A stretch of DNA of 7,623 nucleotides from assembly GCA_947647645.1 (NCBI GenBank), contig CANSLE010000110.1, positions 1 through 7,623 of the forward strand. Direction: 5' to 3'. How positions within the stretch are numbered: the first letter of the stretch is position 1; the number at the start of each line of letters is the position of its first letter. Shown piece after piece: positions 1-5,453 of the stretch. The translations under genes were made by a program, and so were the position numbers. The stretch comes from an uncultured Microbacterium sp. (GTDB lineage: Bacteria > Actinomycetota > Actinomycetes > Actinomycetales > Microbacteriaceae). Under the pieces are notes generated by a model. That model was not told where the DNA came from, searched no databases, and saw nothing but the letters and a program-made list of their open reading frames with translations.

Positions 1-1
1 G

Positions 2-598
2 GTGGTGCGGGCCGCGGTGGATGCCGCGGTGCTCGCCTTCGGCGGCCTCGACCTGGTCGTCAACAACGCGGGACTCTCGCTGTCGGCGCCCCTGCTGGAG
101 ACCACGGAGGCGGACTGGGACCTGCAGCACGACGTGATGGCGAAGGGCTCGTTCCTCGTCTCGAAGGCCGCGGCATCCGTCCTCATCGCCCAGAAGATGG
201 GCGGCGACATCGTCTACATCTCGTCGAAGAACAGCGTGTTCGCCGGGCCGAACAACATCGCGTACTCGGCGACGAAGGCCGACCAGGCCCACCAGGTGCG
301 CCTGCTGGCCGTCGAGCTCGGCGCGCACGGCGTGCGGGTCAACGGCATCAACCCCGACGGCGTGGTGCGCGGCTCGGGCATCTTCGCCTCGGGGTGGGGC
401 GCGAACCGTGCCGCGACCTACGGCATCAAGGAGGAGGAGCTCGGTCAGTACTACGCGAACCGCACGATCCTCGGCCGCGAGGTCGTGCCCGAGAACGTCG
501 CGGACGCCGTCGCGGTGCTCACCGGTCCCGAGCTCAGTCGCACGACGGGCCTGCACATCCCGGTCGATTCCGGCGTCGCCGCCGCGTTCCTGAGATGA
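2..598 (+). CDS. C-terminal part of a short-chain dehydrogenase, probably the dehydrogenase domain of a bifunctional rhamnulose-1-phosphate aldolase/L-lactaldehyde dehydrogenase (5' end outside window)
   Basis: The frame is open from the left edge, so this is the last 198 residues of a longer protein; the first GTG is not taken as a start. Classical SDR features are visible. NNAG is at fragment residues 21-24, the catalytic Ser is in YISSKNS (72-78), and the Tyr/Lys pair is YSATK (Y88, K92). NGINPDG (114-120) follows. The long insert with GSGIFASGWG and the ending HIPVDSGVAAAFLR resemble the C-terminal half of the RhaD/RhaEW-type fusion, in which an N-terminal class II aldolase domain splits L-rhamnulose-1-phosphate and the SDR domain oxidises L-lactaldehyde to lactate. 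The aldolase part is not visible, so the fusion is inferred from the family and from the rhamnulokinase gene, which overlaps the stop codon by four bases (ATGA). A stand-alone SDR cannot be excluded. The enzyme would be cytoplasmic and use NAD(P). Confidence 0.85.
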   Translation: MVRAAVDAAVLAFGGLDLVVNNAGLSLSAPLLETTEADWDLQHDVMAKGSFLVSKAAASVLIAQKMGGDIVYISSKNSVFAGPNNIAYSATKADQAHQVRLLAVELGAHGVRVNGINPDGVVRGSGIFASGWGANRAATYGIKEEELGQYYANRTILGREVVPENVADAVAVLTGPELSRTTGLHIPVDSGVAAAFLR

Positions 599-2013
599 CG
601 CCGACCCGCGCGGTCGCGGCGATCGACCTCGGGGCCACCAGCGGGCGCGTCGTGGTCGGGCGTGTCGGCGACGGCGTCCTGGAGACGACGACGGTCGCAC
701 GGTTCGCCAACGCTCCGGTCCGTCTCGGAGACGGGCTGCACTGGGATGCCACGGGGCTGTACGCCGCCGCCCTGGGCGGACTGCGGGAGGCGTTTCGCGC
801 CGAGCCGCGGCTGGCGAGCATCGGGGTGGACTCCTGGGCCGTCGACTACGGGTTGCTGCGAGGAGGACGGCTGCTCGGCATCCCCTTCCACTACCGCGAT
901 GAACGGACGGCGCGAGGCGTCGCGGCCGTGGACCGCTCGATCGGGCGGGCCGATCTGTTCGCCCGCAACGGCCTGCAGTTCCTGCCCTTCACCACGGCGT
1001 ATCAGCTGGCCGCCGAGCCGCCCGAGATGCTGGCGCTCGCCGACACGCTCCTGCTGATCCCCGATCTCCTCACCTACTGGCTCACCGGAGTCCGCCGCGC
1101 GGAGCTGACGAACGCCTCGACGACCGGGCTGCTCGACCCACGCACCCGCACGTGGGACGAGGAGCTCGTCTCGGCGATCGGCGTGCCCCGGCCGCTGCTT
1201 CCGGCGCTGATCTCTCCCGGCGAGCGCATCGGCGACCTCCTCCCCCACCTCCAGGCGGCCGTCGGCGGTGCGGCGCCGGTCGTGGCCGTGGGTTCGCACG
1301 ACACGGCATCCGCCGTCGTCGCCGTGCCCCTGCGCGCGGATGCCGCCGCCTACATCTCCTGCGGCACGTGGGGACTCGTCGGGGTGGAGGTCGCCCAGCC
1401 CGTCCTCTCCCCCGAGGTGCGCGCGGCGAACGTCACCAACGAGGGCGGCGTCGATGGCCGGGTGCGCCTGCTGCACAACGTGATGGGGCTGTGGATCCTC
1501 AACGAGACCATCCGCGGGTGGTCGCGCCGCGGCGAGGACGCCGACCTCGGTGCGCTGCTCGCCGCGGCAGCGGAGGTCCCGGCATCCGCCGCCGCCGTGT
1601 TCGACGTCGACGACGCGCGCTTCCTGCCCCCAGGCGACATGCCGGCGCGCATCGACGCGTGGTGCGACGAGCACGACCTCGCTCCGCCGAGGACGCGCGC
1701 CGCCTACGTCCGCGCGATCATCGAGTCGCTCGCCCAGGCCTTCGCGGATGCCGTGACCACGACCTCCCGCCTGGGCCGCGTCGACGTCCGTACGGTGCAC
1801 CTCGTCGGCGGCGGCGCACTGAACGAGCTCCTCTGTCAGCGCACCGCGGACCGGTGCGGTCTGCCGGTCGTCGCCGGGCCGGTGGAGGCGACGGCGCTCG
1901 GCAACGTGCTGGTGCAGGCGCGCGCCGCCGGCATGATCAGCGGCGCGCTGGAGGAGCTGCGCGACCTCGTCGCACGCACCCAGGAGCTGCGACGCTACGA
2001 GCCGCGGGCATGA
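595..2013 (+). CDS. rhaB: Rhamnulokinase (FGGY-family sugar kinase)
   Basis: This 472-residue cytoplasmic kinase would phosphorylate L-rhamnulose to L-rhamnulose-1-phosphate with ATP, the second step of L-rhamnose catabolism. Its length is close to that of E. coli RhaB (about 489). FGGY landmarks appear in order: the phosphate-binding loop AAIDLGATSGR (8-18), the sugar-site segment GVDSWAVDYG (77-86), YRDERT (100-105), IPDLLTYWLTG (155-165), TNASTTGLLDP (172-182), GSHDTASA (233-240) with the expected catalytic base Asp236, SCGTWGL (255-261), TNEGG (281-285), and the adenosine motif LVGGGALNELLCQRTAD (403-419). The ATG at 595 is chosen because it overlaps the upstream stop as ATGA and places the first kinase motif eight residues in. 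No Shine-Dalgarno is evident, so translation is probably coupled to the preceding dehydrogenase. The frame stays open upstream to 394, but that extension lies inside the dehydrogenase gene and is Arg/Gly-rich nonsense. Other FGGY kinases (xylulokinase, gluconokinase) fit less well given the neighbour. Confidence 0.94.
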   Translation: MTPTRAVAAIDLGATSGRVVVGRVGDGVLETTTVARFANAPVRLGDGLHWDATGLYAAALGGLREAFRAEPRLASIGVDSWAVDYGLLRGGRLLGIPFHYRDERTARGVAAVDRSIGRADLFARNGLQFLPFTTAYQLAAEPPEMLALADTLLLIPDLLTYWLTGVRRAELTNASTTGLLDPRTRTWDEELVSAIGVPRPLLPALISPGERIGDLLPHLQAAVGGAAPVVAVGSHDTASAVVAVPLRADAAAYISCGTWGLVGVEVAQPVLSPEVRAANVTNEGGVDGRVRLLHNVMGLWILNETIRGWSRRGEDADLGALLAAAAEVPASAAAVFDVDDARFLPPGDMPARIDAWCDEHDLAPPRTRAAYVRAIIESLAQAFADAVTTTSRLGRVDVRTVHLVGGGALNELLCQRTADRCGLPVVAGPVEATALGNVLVQARAAGMISGALEELRDLVARTQELRRYEPRA

Positions 2014-2036
2014 CGGCCGGCCGTGCGGGCTGTCGT
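2010..2036 (+). terminator. Weak stem-loop over the rhaB stop codon in the convergent gap
   Basis: The only DNA between the convergent rhaB and DUF1349 genes is 2014-2035. In the + strand RNA, 2010-2018 can pair with 2028-2036 (nine pairs, two of them G-U) around a nine-base loop, and the stem contains the rhaB TGA. A perfect 12-base palindrome ACGGCCGGCCGT (2013-2024) offers an alternative four-base stem with a CCGG loop. No T-tract follows on either strand, so this is at best a weak or Rho-assisted end point, and it may be chance in GC-rich DNA. Confidence 0.2.
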
Positions 2037-2617
2037 CAGTGCAGCGAGGCGTCCGCGCCCGTGCGCAGCCACTGCGTGAACACGACCTCGAGCCCGGCAC
2101 GCGTCGGCGCGCACACCATCGGCCCCGCCTGAGCGGCGAGGTCCCCGGCGAAGGGTGCCACCCGCACCAGCCGCAACGGCTCACCGTCGACACCGGCGCG
2201 CACCGTGAGGGCGTCCTCGCCGCGGCTGACGCGCACACGCAGTCGGCGGCCCGCCCACTCGGGGACGGCGCCCACCGACCAGTCCGACATGACGTCGGTC
2301 ACCACCGCGCCCACGCCCAGCACGCCGTCTGCGTTCTCGACACCGGCCTTCATCCAGCGCTCCTCGTCGGCGCGCACGAACAGGCCCGCCTGGTCGAACT
2401 GTGCCGTGAAGTCCGCGTCGAAGACGACCTCCATCGCCTCACCCACGGCGAGGGGAGCGAGCAGCGCGTGCTCGGTGTCGTGGATGAAGCCGTAGGCGGT
2501 GCGGCGCCAGGCGTCGCTGCCCTCGACGGCGGTCACGGCCAGGGCCCCATCCCGTTCGGTCGCCGATGCGGGAGGGGTGGTCCAGGCGCCCTCGCTCCAG
2601 TCGATGCGCGTGCTCAT
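2036..2617 (-). CDS. DUF1349 family protein (concanavalin-like beta-sandwich), partner gene of the GH42 beta-galactosidase
   Basis: This 193-residue protein has no signal peptide or membrane segment and should be cytoplasmic. Its pattern matches DUF1349 (the family of yeast Ree1): an amphipathic beta-rich chain with the hallmark stretch FDQAGLFVRADEERWMKAGVE split around residues 73-94, then SDWSVG (111-116), and late strands RRLRVRV (124-130), GPMVCAP (165-171) and LEVVFTQW (176-183). The fold is a jelly-roll like legume lectins and some glucanases. No catalytic role is established for the family, so a specific function is not assigned. The ATG overlaps the GH42 stop as ATGA, and a good Shine-Dalgarno (GGGAGG in this strand, 2626-2631) lies eight bases upstream inside the GH42 gene. 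Co-transcription and an accessory role in handling the same sugar or its product are therefore likely by inference. The stop is 22 bases from the convergent rhaB stop. Confidence 0.83.
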   Translation of the reverse strand: MSTRIDWSEGAWTTPPASATERDGALAVTAVEGSDAWRRTAYGFIHDTEHALLAPLAVGEAMEVVFDADFTAQFDQAGLFVRADEERWMKAGVENADGVLGVGAVVTDVMSDWSVGAVPEWAGRRLRVRVSRGEDALTVRAGVDGEPLRLVRVAPFAGDLAAQAGPMVCAPTRAGLEVVFTQWLRTGADASLH

Positions 2618-4683
2618 GCGTCCAGCCTCCCACGCCCGCCGCGGACAGCGGCCGGCGCACCTGCCGCGTCCGATGCCGCAAGAGTGAGCACCTCGACGCC
2701 CCGCGGCGCGACACGGAGCGCTCCGGCCACGGCATCGTCGAGTACCACCTCGTCGTCGGTGCGGTTGATCAGGAACACGTGGCGGCTCTCGCCGTCGGCG
2801 CGGACGATCACCTCGAGCCGTCCGCCCGCGGCGAGGACGTCGCCGCTCAGCGCGTCGACATCGTCCGACAGGCGCTCCAGCACGCCCCGCGCGCCCTCTC
2901 TGCCGATATCGGCCGAGACGTAGGTCGCAGAGCCGGCACCGACCCGGCGGCGGGTGACCGCCGGCATCCCCGCGAGGTCTCCCGTCGCGTAGGTGTCGAG
3001 CACCTCCACGTCGTCGCCGACGCGCGTGATGCGCTCGCTCCAGTGCGTCGCGACCGCCCCGGAGGCGAGGGTCGCGGTCTCGTCGGGCAGGAGCGGGACG
3101 AACTCCTCCGCCATGACGCCCAGCACGTCGCGCAGCGCCCCCGGGTACCCGCCGAGCCACACCCGGTCGTGTTCGTCGACGATCCCCGAGAAGTACGTCG
3201 TGACCAGGTGACGGCCGCGACGGACCACGTTCTCGAGACGCGTGCGCAGCGCATCGGGCACGACGTGCAGCATCGGCGCGATGACCACGTCGTAGCCGTC
3301 GAAGGATGCCGAGACGGGCACGACATCGACGCGCACGCCCAGGTCGAGGAGCGCCCGGTACCAGGCGAGCGTCTCGTCGTCGTAGCGGAGGGCGTCGGAC
3401 GGGTGGGAGTCGCGCCCGCTCACCCACCACGACTCGTAGTCGAAGACGAGGGCCACCCGCGTGCGCTCGCGGTGCGAGCCGGTGACGGCCGACAGCTCCT
3501 GCAGGCGCGCGCCGAGGGCCACCACGTCGCGGAAGACGCGGCTGTGCTCGCCCGCGTGCGGGACCATGCCCGAGTGATACCGCTCCCCGCCGGCGCGCGA
3601 CTGCCGCCACTGGAAGAAGCAGACCGCGTCGGCGCCGTGGCCGACATGCGTGAGCGCGTCGCGCATCATCTCCTCCGCCCGCTTCGGCGGGTTGACCTCT
3701 CGCCAGTTGACCGCGCTCGGGGCGTGCTCCATGAGGAACCACGGGCGCCCCTGGGCGATGTTGCCGGTGAGGTTCGCCCAGAACGACACGTCGTCGCGGC
3801 CGGCCTCGCCGGGCCGCAGGTAGTGGTCGTTGGAGACGAAGTCGACGTCCCCCGCCCACGACGGGTAGTCGATGTCGCGGACGTTCTGGGCCACCATGAA
3901 GTTGGTGGTGAACGGGATGTCGGGGGTCACCTCCGCGAGGACGGCGGCCTCGGCGCGGAGGTGATCGCGCACGGCGTCCGACGAGAACCGCTCGAAGTCC
4001 AGGCGCTGCCCCGGGTTGCGGTGCGTCGGCGCCGTCCGCGGCGGGAGGATCTGGTCCCACTCCGTGTATCGCTGCGACCAGAAGGCCGTCCCCCACGCGT
4101 CGTTGAGCGCGTCGAGGGTGCCGTAGCGTCCGCGCAGCCACACCCGGAACGCACGGGCGGCGTCATCGGAGTGGTCGTAGAGGTTGTGGCAGCCCAGCTC
4201 GTTGGAGATGTGCCACGCGATGATCGCGGGATGGTCGCCGTACCGCTCGGCGAGGGCGCGGACCAGTCGCAGTGCGTGCTCGCGGAAGATCGGCGAGGTC
4301 GGCCGCCAGTGCTGGCGCGCACCCGGCCAGAGCACGGTCCCGTCCTCCGTCTGCGGCAGCACCTCGGGATGCCGCTGCGACAGCCACGCCGGCGGGGATG
4401 CGGTCGCCGTCGCGAGGTCGACGTCGATGCCGTTCTCGTGCAGCAGGTCGATGACCTCGTCGAGCCAGGTGAAGTCGAACTCGCCGGGCCGCGGCTCCAG
4501 CAGGGCCCAGGAGAAGATCGCGAGCGACACGACGTTGACGCCGGCCTCCCGCATGAGGCGCATGTCCTCCGCCCACACGTCGCGCGACCACTGCTCGGGG
4601 TTGTAGTCGGCGCCGTAGCGCAGACGCCCGGCCCCCAACGCTCCGTCTCGGACCCAGCGATAGTCGCGCGCATGTGTTGCCAT
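2614..4683 (-). CDS. GH42 family beta-galactosidase
   Basis: This 689-residue enzyme has the usual GH42 length and three-part layout: a TIM barrel (about 20-395), a trimerisation domain with a glutamine-amidotransferase-like fold (about 405-610), and a small C-terminal beta-sandwich (about 615-675). The N-terminal signature RYGADYNPEQW (22-32) is clear. The acid/base Glu162 is in WHISNELG (157-164), and the nucleophile Glu319 is in WFLMEHAP (315-322). GH42 enzymes hydrolyse terminal beta-D-galactosides, often short galacto-oligosaccharides released from plant polymers, and some act on alpha-L-arabinopyranosides. There is no signal peptide, so it would act on imported oligosaccharides. Only two cysteines occur (165, 355), so the four-cysteine zinc site of the Thermus A4 enzyme is absent, as in some other members. 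The ATG at 4683 is six bases from a -10-like hexamer. It is the first gene of a unit with DUF1349 and is divergent from the TetR gene. No sugar transporter is visible here. Confidence 0.95.
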   Translation of the reverse strand: MATHARDYRWVRDGALGAGRLRYGADYNPEQWSRDVWAEDMRLMREAGVNVVSLAIFSWALLEPRPGEFDFTWLDEVIDLLHENGIDVDLATATASPPAWLSQRHPEVLPQTEDGTVLWPGARQHWRPTSPIFREHALRLVRALAERYGDHPAIIAWHISNELGCHNLYDHSDDAARAFRVWLRGRYGTLDALNDAWGTAFWSQRYTEWDQILPPRTAPTHRNPGQRLDFERFSSDAVRDHLRAEAAVLAEVTPDIPFTTNFMVAQNVRDIDYPSWAGDVDFVSNDHYLRPGEAGRDDVSFWANLTGNIAQGRPWFLMEHAPSAVNWREVNPPKRAEEMMRDALTHVGHGADAVCFFQWRQSRAGGERYHSGMVPHAGEHSRVFRDVVALGARLQELSAVTGSHRERTRVALVFDYESWWVSGRDSHPSDALRYDDETLAWYRALLDLGVRVDVVPVSASFDGYDVVIAPMLHVVPDALRTRLENVVRRGRHLVTTYFSGIVDEHDRVWLGGYPGALRDVLGVMAEEFVPLLPDETATLASGAVATHWSERITRVGDDVEVLDTYATGDLAGMPAVTRRRVGAGSATYVSADIGREGARGVLERLSDDVDALSGDVLAAGGRLEVIVRADGESRHVFLINRTDDEVVLDDAVAGALRVAPRGVEVLTLAASDAAGAPAAVRGGRGRLDA

Positions 4684-4755
4684 GGCGGCATCCTATCTCG
4701 AATATCGTGCACATGCACGGTTTATTCTCGGGCCACACAGGTACGCTCTGATGCC
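4684..4755. promoter_or_regulatory. Divergent promoter region between GH42 and TetR genes
   Basis: These 72 bases are the only DNA between the two divergent starts and are AT-richer than the flanks. A TAGGAT hexamer on the - strand (4695 to 4690) ends six bases before the GH42 ATG. A TACGCT hexamer on the + strand (4742-4747) ends eight bases before the TetR ATG. Both fit the TAnnnT pattern of actinobacterial -10 boxes, and the spacing would put transcription starts at or near each ATG, giving leaderless mRNAs. The TetR gene has no plausible Shine-Dalgarno. GH42 has only AGGA, overlapping its own -10 box. The -35 regions are poor matches to TTGACA. The palindrome at 4706-4719 lies between the two boxes. 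Confidence 0.55.
4706..4719. promoter_or_regulatory. Candidate operator: inverted repeat CGTGCA-CA-TGCACG
   Basis: Six-base arms match perfectly around a two-base centre. Outside them, GAATA (4700-4704) and TATTC (4723-4727) form a second, slightly offset pair of inverted arms, so the dyad may reach 28 bases. Its place in the -35 region of the GH42 promoter, next to that of the TetR promoter, is what a repressor site controlling both directions would look like. Binding by the adjacent TetR protein is inferred. Confidence 0.5.
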
Positions 4756-5412
4756 ATGGCACCCTCGTCACCGGTCCGCCGTGGACCGTACGCCAAGTCC
4801 GCGGAACGGCGCGCCGAGATCATCGCGTCGGCCACGGCCATCTTCAGCGCACACGGCTATCGCGGCGGCTCGCTCCGTCAGATCGCGGGCGAGCTGGGCC
4901 TGAGCCTGACCACGCTCATGCACCACTTCCCGACGAAGGTGTCACTGCTCGCCGCCGTGCTCGAGCAGGAGGACGCCGCCGATGCGGACTTCCCGCACCG
5001 CGCCCGGCGCGAGGGCCTGATCCCCGCCGTCCTCGGTGTCGTCCGACGCAATCTGGAGCGCCGCGAGCTGGTGCGGATGTTCTCGATCGTCTCGGCGGAG
5101 GCCACCTACCCGGCACACGAGGCGCACGAATGGCTGCAACGCCGCTACGCCGCCGTCACGGCCGACTACGCCACCCTCATCGCCTACGACCGCGACCACG
5201 GCCGCATCGCTCCGGGGTCCCCCGACGTCACGGCGCTCGCCGGGCTGATCATCACCGGATGGGAGGGCATCCAGATCAGATGGCTCGCCGATGGAGCCGA
5301 CCCCGTCGGAGCGATGGAGCTGCTGCTGACCACGCTGCTGCGGCCGACGGGCCCTCCGCCTCCCCCGGGCGGGAGCGGTGGACTTTTCCCGCCGCACGAA
5401 CTATCGTCCTGA
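4756..5412 (+). CDS. TetR/AcrR-family transcriptional regulator
   Basis: This is a 218-residue one-component regulator. After a basic N-terminus, the standard TetR DNA-binding domain spans about residues 16-62: RRAEIIASATAIFSAHGY (18-35), then the helix-turn-helix with SLRQIAGELGLS (39-50) and LMHHFPTK (54-61). The remainder (about 65-195) is the helical ligand-binding and dimer part; its ligand cannot be read from sequence. The C-terminus is a low-complexity tail with five prolines (200-204) and glycines. The ATG at 4756 is chosen because no in-frame start exists in the spacer upstream and no ribosome site is visible, which fits a leaderless message. It is divergent from GH42 by 72 bases, which favours control of that unit and of itself. 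It also sits 41 bases ahead of the carboxylase gene on the same strand, so regulation of branched-chain acyl-CoA breakdown is the competing possibility. Confidence 0.92.
   Translation: MAPSSPVRRGPYAKSAERRAEIIASATAIFSAHGYRGGSLRQIAGELGLSLTTLMHHFPTKVSLLAAVLEQEDAADADFPHRARREGLIPAVLGVVRRNLERRELVRMFSIVSAEATYPAHEAHEWLQRRYAAVTADYATLIAYDRDHGRIAPGSPDVTALAGLIITGWEGIQIRWLADGADPVGAMELLLTTLLRPTGPPPPPGGSGGLFPPHELSS
5379..5407 (+). promoter_or_regulatory. Candidate promoter for the methylcrotonyl-CoA carboxylase operon, inside the 3' end of the TetR gene
   Basis: TGGACT (5379-5384, four of six to TTGACA) and TATCGT (5402-5407, four of six to TATAAT) are separated by exactly 17 bases. Transcription would begin near 5414, about 40 bases before the carboxylase ATG. 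The promoter overlaps the codons of the low-complexity tail of TetR. It was found by eye, and such matches arise by chance, though the spacing is ideal. Confidence 0.4.
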
Positions 5413-5435
5413 TCGGGTTACCACTCGATAACCGA
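5413..5435. promoter_or_regulatory. Inverted repeat at the predicted carboxylase transcription start (candidate operator)
   Basis: TCGGGTTA (5413-5420) and TAACCGA (5429-5435) are inverted arms of seven pairs with one bulged G, around an eight-base centre. The repeat lies just after the -10 candidate and before the ribosome site, a position where a bound repressor would block initiation. It does not resemble the 4706-4719 palindrome, so the two sites probably serve different proteins. Confidence 0.4.
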
Positions 5436-5438
5436 GAT

Positions 5439-5443
5439 GAGGA
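5439..5443 (+). promoter_or_regulatory. Ribosome binding site (GAGGA) deciding between two starts
   Basis: GAGGA lies ten bases before ATG 5454 and only four bases before an in-frame GTG at 5448. The four-base gap is too tight for efficient initiation, so the ATG is preferred; the GTG would add only two residues. Confidence 0.5.
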
Positions 5444-5453
5444 TGCCGTGTCG

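Noticed and set aside
394..594. Extension of the rhamnulokinase frame upstream to an ATG at 394.
   Set aside because: The extra 67 residues are Arg/Gly-rich, lie entirely inside the dehydrogenase gene, and precede the conserved kinase N-terminus. The ATGA-linked start at 595 is standard for such operons.
2013..2024. Perfect 12-base palindrome ACGGCCGGCCGT considered as a terminator or a binding site.
   Set aside because: It is made mainly of GGCC units common in this DNA, has no T-tract, and lies in a 22-base convergent gap where an operator would be pointless. Only a weak hairpin is listed.
2566..4755. A stop-free + strand frame antisense to the whole GH42 gene and continuous with the TetR frame, which could be read as one very long protein.
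   Set aside because: Its translation is Arg/Val/Asp-rich with no recognisable domain, while the opposite strand encodes a complete GH42 enzyme. Long open antisense frames are normal at this G+C content. The real TetR gene begins at 4756.
5340..5412. The Pro/Gly-rich end of the TetR protein considered as a frameshift artefact replacing the true C-terminus.
   Set aside because: The helical core is already of normal TetR length before the tail, and no other frame continues recognisable sequence.
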